Shown: positions 1 to 9,098 of the stretch, piece after piece
How positions within the stretch are numbered: the stretch's first letter is position 1
How the letters are laid out: each line of letters starts with the position of its first letter
DNA from: JBGVSA01 sp049840475
GTDB lineage: Bacteria > Pseudomonadota > Gammaproteobacteria > Burkholderiales > Rhodocyclaceae
Direction of reading: 5' to 3'
Assembly: GCA_049840475.1 (NCBI GenBank)
Contig: JASGKX010000001.1
Location: 1,488,001 to 1,552,000, forward strand
Length of the DNA: 64,000 nucleotides
Notes under the pieces: generated by a model
What the model was told of the DNA's origin: nothing
The model's database searches: none
What the model saw: the letters and a program-made list of their open reading frames with translations, nothing else
Program-made: the position numbers and the translations under genes

Positions 1-273
1 CTGCTGGCCACGGCGGTGGCGGTGGTCATCGGCCGCCACATTGAAAACGGCAAGCACGGCATCGACTACGTCGGCACGCAATTTGTGCTGGCGTTCCTCG
101 TCGTCAGCGTGCCGGACACCTACGAGGCGCTGCACCTGTCGGTCGGTGTCGAGCGTGTGGCCGGCGTGTTGCTCGGCATCGTGCTGCTCGAGCCTGTGCG
201 CATGTTGCTGCCCGTCCGCCGCGTCTTCACGGTCGAGTCGGACGGGCGCCGCAGCGACGACAGCAGCGAGTGA
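1..273 (+). CDS. FUSC-family membrane protein, C-terminal end (partial)
   Basis: The reading frame is open from the first base, so only the last 90 residues are present. They contain two hydrophobic stretches, around VAVVIGR and VAGVLLGIVLLEPVRMLL, separated by a GTQFVLAFLV segment. This layout resembles the C-terminal membrane half of fusaric-acid-resistance/aromatic-acid exporter (FUSC) proteins. The tail is short, polar and Ser/Asp-rich. The assignment rests on general pattern only, since the N-terminal half lies outside the window. A convergent alkA ends five bases downstream. Confidence 0.55.
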   Translation: MLATAVAVVIGRHIENGKHGIDYVGTQFVLAFLVVSVPDTYEALHLSVGVERVAGVLLGIVLLEPVRMLLPVRRVFTVESDGRRSDDSSE

Positions 274-277
274 CGGA

Positions 278-1180
278 TCAGTAGCTCGCCAACGATAGCG
301 CCGCCCACAAATGCGCGGCAGTGAGCGCCCGCCACGGCGCGAAGGGCTCCAGCCATTCACGCGCCTGCGTCTCGCCAATGCGCTCGGGCTCGCCGAGCAG
401 CCGTTGCAGGCTGTTGCGCACGGCAACGTCGCCGTGCAGCGATCCATCCAGGAATCCGAATCCGCGCAGCAGCGCGTAACTCACCGTCCATGGGCCGATG
501 CCGCGAATACTGCGCAATGCGTTGGTGATCTCATCGACCGGTAGTGCCACCGCCCACGCGTCGAGCGGCAGTTCGCCCGACGCCGCGAGGCCGGCCAGTG
601 TCTGCAACGTGTGCGTCTTGGCGGTCGAAAAACCCGCCGTGCGCAGGGTGTCGGCTGACAACCCTGCGACGCGTGCGGCATCGGGATAGCATCTCAGCCC
701 GCTCGAATGCGTGGCGCCGCAGGCTTCGATCAGACGCCGCCGCAACGACACCGCTGCGCTGACGCTGATCTGCTGCCCGGTGATGGCCCAGGTCAGTGCT
801 TCGAACGGGTCGGGCGTGAGCGGCACGCGCAGACCGCGTTGGCGCTTGATGAGTGGGCCGAGGACCGGGTGCTTACCATGACGCTGCTCGAAGGTCTCGA
901 CAGGCTGGTTCAGCCCGAGCATGTGGCGGACGAGGGATTCGAGCCGGCCGGCGTCCGCCCCGTGTGTGCGCCCATCTACGTCGAGCAAGACCTGCGCCTC
1001 GTCGGATACGAAACGAATGCTCAGGCATGCCGGTTGCCCGGACCACAGAAGTCCTTTTTCCAGATGGGCCTCATCGACCCGTTCGGCTACCGCCTGCACG
1101 TCGCGCCGATGGAACGCCAGCACGTCCTGCACGCGATAGTGCTTCGGCAACGGGATGCGGGCGGCGACGATATCGCTCAT
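278..1180 (-). CDS. alkA: DNA-3-methyladenine glycosylase II (AlkA type)
   Basis: A 300-residue monofunctional DNA glycosylase of the HhH-GPD superfamily that excises alkylated bases such as 3-methyladenine in base-excision repair. The central part carries PFEALTWAITGQQIS, typical of AlkA. The helix-hairpin-helix follows as IRGIGPWTVSYALLRGFG, and the catalytic aspartate is expected in LHGDVAVRN just after it. The start at 1180 is chosen because its ATG overlaps the stop of the upstream ada gene (ATGA), indicating translational coupling. The longer open frame upstream simply runs through ada. ada-alkA together form an adaptive-response operon. Confidence 0.93.
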   Translation of the reverse strand: MSDIVAARIPLPKHYRVQDVLAFHRRDVQAVAERVDEAHLEKGLLWSGQPACLSIRFVSDEAQVLLDVDGRTHGADAGRLESLVRHMLGLNQPVETFEQRHGKHPVLGPLIKRQRGLRVPLTPDPFEALTWAITGQQISVSAAVSLRRRLIEACGATHSSGLRCYPDAARVAGLSADTLRTAGFSTAKTHTLQTLAGLAASGELPLDAWAVALPVDEITNALRSIRGIGPWTVSYALLRGFGFLDGSLHGDVAVRNSLQRLLGEPERIGETQAREWLEPFAPWRALTAAHLWAALSLASY

Positions 1181-2265
1181 GCGGCGCTGCGGCGGGCGGT
1201 GTTGGCTTCGCGGTCGAGCAGGGCGCGCTTGCGCTCCACGCCCCAGCGGTATCCGGCGAGCGATCCATCGAGGCGGATCACACGATGACACGGGATCGCC
1301 ACGGCGAGCGTGTTGGCGGCGCAAGCAGCGGCCACCGCACGGATCGCACGCGGCGCACCGATGCGCTGCGCAAGTTCGGTATACGTGACGGTGGCGCCCG
1401 GCGGCACGCGCTGCAGGGCTTCCCAGACGCGTTGCTGGAAGGCGGTGCCGCGCAGATCCAGCGGCAACTGAAGGGCCGCGTTGCCGGTGTCGATGAAGCC
1501 GATCACTCGCGCCATCCAGTCTTCAAATGCGGCATCGCCGCCGATCAGTTCTGCGCGGGGGAAGGCATCCTGCAATGCGCGCGCGAGCGCATCCGGGTCG
1601 TCGCCGAGCAGGATCGCGCAGACGCCTTTTTCACTCGCCGCCACCAGGATCGCACCGAGCGAGCATTGGCCGACGCCAAACCGGATGCGCTGGTCGCGCC
1701 CGCCCTGGCGGTAGTGTTTGGGCGACATGCCGAGCACCCGTGCGGATTCGTCGTAGAGACGCCCGCTCGAACCGTAGCCGGCATCGTAGAGCGCCGCCGT
1801 CACGCTATCGGACGATGGCAGCCCGCGCCGCAGCCGCTCGGCGCGCTTCGCGCGAGCGAATGCGTGCGGTGTCAGGCCGACGATCGATTTGAAAACGCGT
1901 TGCAGGTGGTACGGGCTTAATCCTGCTTTTGCCGACAGTTCCGCGAGCGAGGGCGGTGTCTCGGCCGCTTCGATGTAGCGGCACAGGTCGGCGACCAGTC
2001 TGGCGTGTCCGGTTGCGGATTCGGCGCGCGGCCGGCAACGCTTGCAGGGCCGAAAACCGGCCGCTTCGGCCTCGTCGGCGGTGGCGAAAAAGCGCACGTT
2101 CTCGCGTCGCGGGGTGCGTGCGCCGCACGACGGCCGGCAGTACACGCCGGTGGTGCGCACCGCATAGAAGAACTGCCCGTCGGCATGCGCATTGCGGGCC
2201 TGTACGTCGGCCCAGTGCGCATCATCGGCGGACGTGGGGGTTGGTGAGCGTTGGCGTTGCGACAT
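1177..2265 (-). CDS. ada: Bifunctional methyltransferase/transcriptional regulator Ada
   Basis: A 362-residue Ada protein that repairs methylphosphotriesters and O6-methylguanine and, once methylated, activates ada/alkA. From the N-terminus: a zinc-binding Ada domain with the four cysteines visible in VYCRPSCGAR and FRPCKRCRP (the first being the methyl acceptor), an AraC-type HTH (LAELSAKAGLSPYHLQRVFK), and a C-terminal methyltransferase with the active-site PCHRVI. The start at 2265 (MSQRQRS) places the Ada domain at a normal distance from the N-terminus; an in-frame ATG further upstream would add 73 residues of non-family sequence. All catalytic cysteines are present. It is the first gene of the ada-alkA operon and is divergent from the histidine kinase gene. 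Confidence 0.93.
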   Translation of the reverse strand: MSQRQRSPTPTSADDAHWADVQARNAHADGQFFYAVRTTGVYCRPSCGARTPRRENVRFFATADEAEAAGFRPCKRCRPRAESATGHARLVADLCRYIEAAETPPSLAELSAKAGLSPYHLQRVFKSIVGLTPHAFARAKRAERLRRGLPSSDSVTAALYDAGYGSSGRLYDESARVLGMSPKHYRQGGRDQRIRFGVGQCSLGAILVAASEKGVCAILLGDDPDALARALQDAFPRAELIGGDAAFEDWMARVIGFIDTGNAALQLPLDLRGTAFQQRVWEALQRVPPGATVTYTELAQRIGAPRAIRAVAAACAANTLAVAIPCHRVIRLDGSLAGYRWGVERKRALLDREANTARRSAA

Positions 2266-2519
2266 GGCGAATTCGTCCGGAAGGGAGACGCCCCGACTGT
2301 AAGGTCTGGGGCGATCCGGAACACTCCGCGCCTTGCGGTTGAATCCGGGGGATTGCGCGGTCATGGTACCCGAGCGATCCGTTGTGCGGCAGTGGTGCTG
2401 TTCTGCCCGAACGGCTCGCGGTAGAGTCACATTCTCGACTGGGCCGGTCGGCCCGGTATCCGCAGCGCATCGTGAATCCTTCACAGGCCCGTCGGCATGC
2501 GGCCGGCAGGGGAGGGCGA

Positions 2520-4439
2520 ATGCACCAGCTCAATCCGCTGGTCGATGACCGGATCTATCGCATGCTCGTCGAGCAGACGCGCGACTACGCGCTCTTCCTG
2601 CTCGACCCACAGGGCCACATTGCGACGTGGAATCTGGGCGCGCAAACCATCAAGGGCTATTACGCCGACGAGATCATCGGCAAGCACTTCTCGGTGTTCT
2701 ATACGCCCGAGGCGGCCGCCAGCGGCTGGCCCGACCGCGAACTGGCCAATGCTGCCGCCGAAGGGCGGTTCGAAGATGAGGGCTGGCGCGTGCGCAAGGA
2801 CGGTTCGCGCTTTTGGGCCAATGTGATCATCACCGCGCTGCGCGACGACGACGGTCGCCTGGTCGCCTTTGCCAAGATCACGCGCGACATCACCGAGCGC
2901 AAGCGACATGAAGAAGCCCTGCGCCAGAGCGAAGAGCGCTTCCGCCTGCTCATCGAAGGGGTGGTCGACTACGCCATCTACATGCTCAGCCCCGAAGGCG
3001 TCATCACCAGTTGGAATGCGGGCGCGCAACGCATCAAGGGCTATCGCGCCGACGAGATCATCGGTCACCACTTTTCGCGCTTCTATAGCGCGGAAGATAT
3101 CTCGGGCGACAAACCGTGGAATGAGCTGGCGGTGGCGCGCCGCACCGGCCGCGCCGAAGGTGAAGGCTGGCGCATCAAGAAGGACGGTTCGCGCTTCTGG
3201 GCGCGCTTTGTGGTGACCGCGTTGCATGACGGTGCCGGGCGCCTGCGCGGCTTTGCCAAGGTCACGCAGGACCTGAGCGAGCGTCGTCACATGCAGGAAC
3301 TCGAACTCGCTGCACAGAACGTGCGCGAGTTCATCGCAACGCTGGCGCATGAGCTGCGCAATCCGCTCGCACCCATCCGCTCTGCCGTGCAGGTGCTATC
3401 GATGCAGGCGCCAGAGGGCGAGCGCTCCACGCAGTTGTTGCGCATGATCGATCGTCAGAGCGCACACCTCGTACACATCGTCGATGACCTGATCGACGTT
3501 TCGCGCATTGCGCGTGGCGTGATGTCGGTGGCCACCGATCCCGTCGATCTCGTGCATGTGGCGCATCTGTCGATTGAGGCGTCCATGCCGCTGATCGAAG
3601 CCAGCCGCCATGCGCTGACGGTCGGCGGGGACGACACCGGCCCGGTGATCGTGCGCGGTGACGCCGCGCGCCTGGCTCAACTGGTGACCAACCTGCTCAA
3701 CAACGCAGCGCGCTACACGCCGCCCGACGGCTGCATCCGCCTGAATCTGCGTGTGGATGGGAACGCCGCCGAACTGTCGGTTTCGGACAACGGGCGCGGC
3801 ATCCGTCGCGACATGCTTGAAGATATTTTCCACATGTTCGTGCAAGGGCCGACGCCGGCAACGCGTGCGGCGCACGGGCTCGGCGTGGGACTGGCGCTGG
3901 CTCGGCGGATCGCAGAACTGCATGGCGGCTCGTTGCAGGTTTACAGTGAAGGTGAAAACTGCGGTGCGACTTTCACGCTGCGGCTACCGCTGGCCGATGT
4001 CCGCCCTGAGGTCGCGCGGGAGTCCGACGAGCGCGGTGCGCAGACTTCCGCGTGGCGCATTCTTGTCGTTGATGACAACATCGATGCCGCTCGCGGGCTG
4101 GAGGCGCAGTTGAGTTTGCTCGGACATGAAGTGCGCGTGGCCACCAACGTTTGCGATGCGCTGGCGATTGCGGCGAGCTTCATGCCGAACTTCGCGCTGG
4201 TGGACATCGAGATGCCGGATATCAAGGGCGAAGAATTGGCGCAACGCTTGCGCGCAGTGTGCGGCGAAGGGTTGCGTGTCGCGACGGTGACGGGCTCGAC
4301 GCGCGACGCAGAGTCGTCGTCGGCCCGCGCGGACATCGACGTTCGGCTCATCAAGCCTGTCGATCTTGATACGCTGCACGCGGCCATTTTCGCCATGCAG
4401 AACATGTCGGCAGCGCCTGCCCGCCCGCAATCACCATAG
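2520..4439 (+). CDS. PAS-PAS hybrid sensor histidine kinase/response regulator
   Basis: A 639-residue, apparently soluble hybrid kinase without transmembrane segments. Two tandem PAS domains are clearly duplicated (each has ITSWN or IATWN-like, G-Q-IKGY-ADEIIG and KDGSRFWA signatures). They are followed by a HisKA domain with phospho-acceptor His near residue 277 (AHELRNPLAPIRSA), a HATPase with N box (NLLNNAARYTP), G1 (SDNGRGI) and G2 (GLGVGLALARR), and a C-terminal receiver domain (ILVVDDN; phospho-acceptor Asp near 562 in LVDIEMPD; Lys in IKPVD). The start at 2520 is preceded by a strong GGGGAGGG ribosome site; an upstream ATG in the same frame has no such support. No output domain or neighbouring regulator shows what it controls. 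Confidence 0.9.
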   Translation: MHQLNPLVDDRIYRMLVEQTRDYALFLLDPQGHIATWNLGAQTIKGYYADEIIGKHFSVFYTPEAAASGWPDRELANAAAEGRFEDEGWRVRKDGSRFWANVIITALRDDDGRLVAFAKITRDITERKRHEEALRQSEERFRLLIEGVVDYAIYMLSPEGVITSWNAGAQRIKGYRADEIIGHHFSRFYSAEDISGDKPWNELAVARRTGRAEGEGWRIKKDGSRFWARFVVTALHDGAGRLRGFAKVTQDLSERRHMQELELAAQNVREFIATLAHELRNPLAPIRSAVQVLSMQAPEGERSTQLLRMIDRQSAHLVHIVDDLIDVSRIARGVMSVATDPVDLVHVAHLSIEASMPLIEASRHALTVGGDDTGPVIVRGDAARLAQLVTNLLNNAARYTPPDGCIRLNLRVDGNAAELSVSDNGRGIRRDMLEDIFHMFVQGPTPATRAAHGLGVGLALARRIAELHGGSLQVYSEGENCGATFTLRLPLADVRPEVARESDERGAQTSAWRILVVDDNIDAARGLEAQLSLLGHEVRVATNVCDALAIAASFMPNFALVDIEMPDIKGEELAQRLRAVCGEGLRVATVTGSTRDAESSSARADIDVRLIKPVDLDTLHAAIFAMQNMSAAPARPQSP

Positions 4440-4472
4440 CGCATCGCTGCAACGCACCCTCGGAGAGCCCAC

Positions 4473-5771
4473 ATGCGTACCCTATTTATCGCTGGCGCGC
4501 TGGCATTGCTCGCCGCCTGTGGCGAGATGGCGACCCTGCCGTCGTCGGCCGGGTTCGGACCCACGCCTCAACTGCCGCCACCGAATCCCACGCTGTTCCC
4601 CACTGTCAACATTGCCAAACCGGTCGGTTGGCCGGGGGGCGGTGTGCCGACCGCAGCGCCAGGCCTGGCCGTCGCGCCCTTCGCCGACAAGCTCGATCAC
4701 CCGCGCTGGTTGTACGTGTTGCCCAATGGTGACGTGTTGGTGGCAGAGACCAACTCACCTCCGCGCGAGTCCAGCGGCGTGCGAGGCTGGTTCATGCGCG
4801 TTTTCATGGGGCGCGCTGGCGCGGGTGTGCCGAGCGCCAATCGCATCACGCTCCTGCGCGACGCGGACGGCGATGGCGTGGCCGAATTCCGCTCGGTGTT
4901 TATCAGCGGGTTGAAGTCGCCCTTCGGCATGGCGCTGGTTGGCAGTGATCTGTATGTCGCCAATACCGATGGCATCGTGCGCTTTACGTATCGCACGGGC
5001 GCCACGCATCTCGAAGGCCCCGGCACGCTGCTGACCGATCTGCCCGCTGCGCCGATCAACCATCACTGGACCAAGAACATCATCGCCAGTCGCGACGGCA
5101 GCAAACTGTACGCAACGGTCGGGTCGAACAGCAATGTTGGCGAGAACGGCATCGACAAAGAAGACGGCCGCGCCGCCATCTGGGAGGTGGATCGCGCCAC
5201 CGGCAACAAGCGCTTGTTTGCCACCGGGCTGCGCAATCCCAACGGCATGGATTGGGAGCCGCGTACCGGCGTGCTGTGGACGGCGGTCAACGAGCGTGAC
5301 GAAATCGGCAGCGACCTCGTGCCCGACTATATGACAGCCGTGATCGACGGCACTTTCTACGGCTGGCCCTACAGCTACTACGGGCAGCATGTGGACGAGC
5401 GCGTGCAGCCGCCGCGCCCCGATCTGGTTGCAACCGCCCGTGTGCCGGACTACGCGCTGGGTGCACATACGGCGTCACTGGGACTGGCGTTTTCGCGTGG
5501 CAGCCTGCTGCCGCGCGAGTTTGCCGATGGAGTCTTCATCGGCCAGCACGGCTCATGGAACCGCAAGCCCTTCAGCGGCTACGCGGTGATCTTCGTGCCC
5601 TTTGCCCAGGGGCGGCCGGTTGGTGCACCGAAAGACGTACTGACCGGCTTTATCACGGCTGAAGGCGAAGCGCGTGGCCGTCCGGTCGGCGTGGTATTCG
5701 ATCGCGCGGGCGCATTGTTGGTGGCGGATGACGTTGGCAACGCCATCTGGCGCGTGACGCCCGCGCGGTGA
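4473..5771 (+). CDS. PQQ-dependent sugar (sorbosone-type) dehydrogenase-like lipoprotein
   Basis: A 432-residue exported protein. The N-terminus is a lipoprotein signal (MRTLFIAGALALLAAC, lipobox LAAC), so the mature protein should be anchored to a membrane facing the periplasm. The body is a six-bladed propeller of the soluble glucose/L-sorbosone dehydrogenase family, with hallmarks HPRWLYVLPNGDVLVAETN, TGLRNPNGMDWEP, LWTAVNERDEIG, GWPYSYYG and FIGQHGSWNR. Such enzymes oxidise aldoses or hexosulosones with PQQ. The actual substrate, and whether PQQ is bound, cannot be read from the sequence. It is a stand-alone gene, convergent with the downstream glutathione transferase. Confidence 0.85.
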   Translation: MRTLFIAGALALLAACGEMATLPSSAGFGPTPQLPPPNPTLFPTVNIAKPVGWPGGGVPTAAPGLAVAPFADKLDHPRWLYVLPNGDVLVAETNSPPRESSGVRGWFMRVFMGRAGAGVPSANRITLLRDADGDGVAEFRSVFISGLKSPFGMALVGSDLYVANTDGIVRFTYRTGATHLEGPGTLLTDLPAAPINHHWTKNIIASRDGSKLYATVGSNSNVGENGIDKEDGRAAIWEVDRATGNKRLFATGLRNPNGMDWEPRTGVLWTAVNERDEIGSDLVPDYMTAVIDGTFYGWPYSYYGQHVDERVQPPRPDLVATARVPDYALGAHTASLGLAFSRGSLLPREFADGVFIGQHGSWNRKPFSGYAVIFVPFAQGRPVGAPKDVLTGFITAEGEARGRPVGVVFDRAGALLVADDVGNAIWRVTPAR

Positions 5772-5780
5772 GCGGGCCCC

Positions 5781-6761
5781 TTAGCCGACCCGATCGCGCC
5801 CATGCGGCGCATCGAGGTCGATCACCGGGCCGACCGGCACGATGCGCGTTGGATTGATGGTCGGATGGCTCATGTAGTAGTGCCCCTTGATGTGCGCCAT
5901 GTTCACCGTTTCGCGCACGCCGGGCCATTGGTATAGCTCGCGCAGGTAACCCGACAGCACGGGGTAGTCGGCGATGCGCCGCAGGTTGCACTTGAAGTGG
6001 CCGACGTACACCGGGTCGAAGCGCAGCAAAGTGGTGAACAACCGCCAGTCGGCTTCGGTGATCGTGGCGCCGCACAGGTACCGTTTGTTGCGTAACTCCA
6101 GTTCGAGCCAGTCGAGCGTTTCGAACACGCCGGCGAAGGCTTCTTCATAGGCAGCCTGCTGCGTGGCGAAACCGGCGCGATACACGCCGTTGTTCAGTTG
6201 GTCGTAGATGCGTGTGTTGAGGGCATCGATGCGTTCGGCGAGTTCCGGCGGGTAGTAGTCGCCGGTCAGGGCGCCGATTTCATCGAAGGCGCTGTTGAAC
6301 ATGCGGATGATGTCGGCCGACTCGTTGCTGACGATCGTGCGGCGTTGCTTGTCCCATAACACGGGCACCGTGACGCGGCCGGTGTAGTTGGGAGCCACCT
6401 GCGTGTAGATCTGGTGCAGGCGCGAGACGCCGTTGATGTGGTCGGGGATCACGCCGTCGGCGGCGTCGAAGGTCCAGCCTTCGCTGCCCATCAGCCAGTG
6501 CGTGACCGACAGCGAAACATGCGGCTCCAGCCCCTTCAGCGCGCGGAACAGTGCCGTGCGGTGCGCCCACGGGCAGGCACGCGAAATATACAGATGGTAG
6601 CGGCCCGATTCTGCCGCGAAGCCGCCTTCACCGGTGGGGCCGGGGGCACCGTCGCGCGTGATCCAGTTGCGGAAAGCGCTGTTCTGGCGCACGAACTTGC
6701 CGCCGGTGCTGTCCGTGTCGTACCACTTGTCCACCCACTTGCCGTTTACCAACAGACCCAT
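5781..6761 (-). CDS. Glutathionyl-hydroquinone reductase (YqjG/PcpF family)
   Basis: A 326-residue Xi-class glutathione transferase. The active-site cysteine is Cys63 in RACPWAHR; the CPWA motif is diagnostic for enzymes that reduce glutathionyl-hydroquinones, releasing the quinol. Further family features are the N-terminal GKWVDKWYDT segment, VPVLWDK with NESADIIRMFN (glutathione-side contacts) and a C-terminal alpha-helical domain with TEADWRLFTTLLRFDPVY. Length is typical of the family. It lies on the same strand as, and 78 bases downstream of, the thioredoxin-fold gene, so a two-gene redox unit is possible. Confidence 0.92.
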   Translation of the reverse strand: MGLLVNGKWVDKWYDTDSTGGKFVRQNSAFRNWITRDGAPGPTGEGGFAAESGRYHLYISRACPWAHRTALFRALKGLEPHVSLSVTHWLMGSEGWTFDAADGVIPDHINGVSRLHQIYTQVAPNYTGRVTVPVLWDKQRRTIVSNESADIIRMFNSAFDEIGALTGDYYPPELAERIDALNTRIYDQLNNGVYRAGFATQQAAYEEAFAGVFETLDWLELELRNKRYLCGATITEADWRLFTTLLRFDPVYVGHFKCNLRRIADYPVLSGYLRELYQWPGVRETVNMAHIKGHYYMSHPTINPTRIVPVGPVIDLDAPHGRDRVG

Positions 6762-6839
6762 CGCAGCCTCCGCGCCAGTGCGTTCGTCTGGCGGGAGGAT
6801 GCGTTACTTTCCGCGTGCCGGCAATCGGCGTCGCGGTGA

Positions 6840-7439
6840 TCAGGCGGCCGCGCGGGCGGCGGGTTGGCGCACACCATGGTCGTCGCCACCGCGCCACTTG
6901 ATGTTGCAGCCGATCGATTGCTTCTGCTGCGTCGGCGCGGATTGCCCCGCGAGGAGCGCATCTGCCGCGTTGCGCAGGTCAGCGCCGGTGGGCGTGACAC
7001 CGTTCTTCGGGCGCGCGTCGTCGAACTGGCCGTGGTAGTACAGCCGATGCTGCGCGTCGAACAGGAACAGGTCCGGCGTGCAGGCGGCGTCGAAGGACTC
7101 GGCCACCGACTGGTTTTCGTCGCGCAGGTAGGGGAAGGCGTAGTTCAGTTCGCGCGCCACGCGGGCAGTTTCTTCGGCCGATTCACCGTCCTTGACTTCG
7201 GGGGCGTTGGCATTGATGGCGATGACTTGCAGACCGCGCGCGGCATAGTCGCGGGCGAACTGGTTGAACGCCTCGTCGATCAGCTTGACCGAGGGGCACA
7301 CGTTCGAGATGAACGCCACCAGCACCGGTTTGCCGGTGTAATCCGCAAGGCTCACCTCGCGGCCGGTCAGCGGTTCGGGCAGGCGGAAGGCCGGCGCTTG
7401 CCAGCCGAGGGTGATGTCGTTCGATAGCGTCTGGGGCAT
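6840..7439 (-). CDS. Thioredoxin-fold (AhpC/TSA-like) protein
   Basis: A 199-residue cytoplasmic redoxin of the PRX-like family found widely in proteobacteria. The peroxidatic-type cysteine is Cys48 in FISNVCPSVK, where relatives usually have N-x-CPxV. A second cysteine lies in DAACTPDLFLFD, a position suited to a resolving role, and a cis-proline motif follows. No signal peptide is seen. The C-terminal 15 residues are Ala/Arg-rich and probably disordered. The enzyme's physiological reductant and substrate are unknown for this family. It precedes the glutathionyl-hydroquinone reductase on the same strand. Confidence 0.85.
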   Translation of the reverse strand: MPQTLSNDITLGWQAPAFRLPEPLTGREVSLADYTGKPVLVAFISNVCPSVKLIDEAFNQFARDYAARGLQVIAINANAPEVKDGESAEETARVARELNYAFPYLRDENQSVAESFDAACTPDLFLFDAQHRLYYHGQFDDARPKNGVTPTGADLRNAADALLAGQSAPTQQKQSIGCNIKWRGGDDHGVRQPAARAAA

Positions 7440-7805
7440 GAGTATTCCTCTCTCTGTTCACGATTCGCCCGGCCCATAAGCCGGAAGCGGTACGTCAAGG
7501 CAGCTTCCATGCCAGCGAGGCGCATCGATGCACCGATGGCGTCGCGCGGCTTGGCGCGGAGTGGTCTCGTCACGCACGTCGTCATTTTGCGCCTTGTAGA
7601 TGGCATGCGCGGATTGCTGGTTTATCGACACCTGTCGGCGGCATTTGCGCAGAAACCAACACGGCGTGGCGTCCCCATCGCATGCGCGCCGGCGTCGCGG
7701 AGCCGGTGCGACAAGGCGTCGGCACAGATGAATGACAGCCGGCACGCGCCTTGCAATGGCGGCACGATCTTCATTCCACCGCTTCTGGCGGCCGCTCACT
7801 GCCCG
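7440..7805. other. Divergent intergenic region
   Basis: 366 bases between the redoxin gene (leftward) and the MFS gene (rightward). Promoters for both must lie here. I see no convincing -35/-10 pair or palindrome. An in-frame ATG at 7728 would extend the MFS protein by 26 residues, but that extension is not hydrophobic or family-like. Confidence 0.4.
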
Positions 7806-9098
7806 ATGAACGCCACGTCCGCATCACGTCGGGACGACGAATCCGCCGTCGCCCCACCGCAGCCTTCCCATGCCGAGGTCCGTCACTTCGTTGCTTTCAG
7901 CGCAGGGCAGGGGCTGTCTTCCGTTGGCACGTGGATGCAGAAGGCTGGTGTCGGATGGTTGGCGTGGGAACTGACGCATTCCGCCGCGTGGGTCGGCACC
8001 ATGGCGCTGGCGGATGTCTTTGCGGCGCTCATCGTTGCGCCGTTGGCGGGCGCCGTCGTCGACCGCCACAACCCCTATCGTCTGCTGTGGCTGACGCAGA
8101 TGCTGTTGCTTGTGCAGGCAGCATCGCTATGGTTGTTGTATGCCACAGGCATTCTCGACATTGGCCTGTTGTTGGCGCTGACGATCATCGAGTCGATCCT
8201 GCAGGGTTTTTGCCAGCCGGTCCGCATGATCGTTACTGGCACGCTCGCCGGCCCGGCGCGCATGTCGCAGGGTGTGGCGACCAATTCCATTGCCATGAAT
8301 CTGGCGCGCATCACCGGCCCGGCGCTGGCTGGCGTCTTGATGTTGCACGGACAGACGGGACTGGTGTTCCTTGGCAATGCGGCCTCGTTCCTGTCAGTGC
8401 TGGCGGTGACGGTCTACGTGCGTCGCTGGATCGACCAGGCGGCCGCGCCTTCGGGCAAATCGATCGGGCGCGATATTGCGCAGGGCTTTGAGTACGTTGT
8501 CAGCACTCCCGCCATTGCCATGGTGTTCGTGGTGGCGGTGTCGTTCTCGGTGCTGGCACGACCGTTCGCCGAACTCTTCCCGGCGTTTGCGGGCGTGGTC
8601 TTCCAGGGCGGACCGCAAACCCTGTCGATGCTGATGAGTGCGCAAGGTGCCGGTGCGCTGATCGGTGCGGGCTGGATGCTGCGCACGCGTCCGGGCCTGG
8701 ATACGCTGCCGCGCATCATCCTGTGGAGCGGTATCGGGATTGCCGTGGCATTGCTGGTGTTCGTTGCAACGGGCGACTTGCGCGTGGCCGTGCCGGCCAT
8801 GGTGGTGGCGGGATTGTTCCACGTGACCTGCAACATCGGCATGCAGTCGTTGGCGCAATTGCGTGCCGAACCGGCCATGCGTGGCCGTGTCATGGCGTTG
8901 TACGGACTGGTGTTCCGGACGGCGCCTTCGTTGGGCGCGTTCATCATCGGGCAGGGTACGCACTGGATCGGACTGTCGTGGCTCGTCGGCAGCGGAGCGT
9001 TGGCATACGGGCTGTTCATGCTGCGCTTGATGCCGCGCCTGTATCGCGCGCTTGGTGTGCCGGTAGCAGCCGTGCAGACGCAAGGGAGCGCTTCATGA
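7806..9098 (+). CDS. MFS exporter (MFS_3/enterobactin-exporter-like)
   Basis: A 430-residue, roughly 12-helix major facilitator. The first helices carry VGTWMQKAGVGWLAWELTHSAAWVG, characteristic of the EntS/MFS_3 branch that exports siderophores, drugs or metabolites. The loop after helix 2 reads LAGAVVDRHNPYR, the usual MFS A-motif position, and RMSQGVATNSIAMNLARITGPALAG is another conserved stretch. The start at 7806 is the ATG closest to the conserved region. Its stop overlaps the start of the flavoprotein gene (ATGA at 9095), so exporter, flavoprotein and ferredoxin are translationally coupled. The transported compound is unknown but is probably related to the substrate of that enzyme. 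Confidence 0.85.
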   Translation: MNATSASRRDDESAVAPPQPSHAEVRHFVAFSAGQGLSSVGTWMQKAGVGWLAWELTHSAAWVGTMALADVFAALIVAPLAGAVVDRHNPYRLLWLTQMLLLVQAASLWLLYATGILDIGLLLALTIIESILQGFCQPVRMIVTGTLAGPARMSQGVATNSIAMNLARITGPALAGVLMLHGQTGLVFLGNAASFLSVLAVTVYVRRWIDQAAAPSGKSIGRDIAQGFEYVVSTPAIAMVFVVAVSFSVLARPFAELFPAFAGVVFQGGPQTLSMLMSAQGAGALIGAGWMLRTRPGLDTLPRIILWSGIGIAVALLVFVATGDLRVAVPAMVVAGLFHVTCNIGMQSLAQLRAEPAMRGRVMALYGLVFRTAPSLGAFIIGQGTHWIGLSWLVGSGALAYGLFMLRLMPRLYRALGVPVAAVQTQGSAS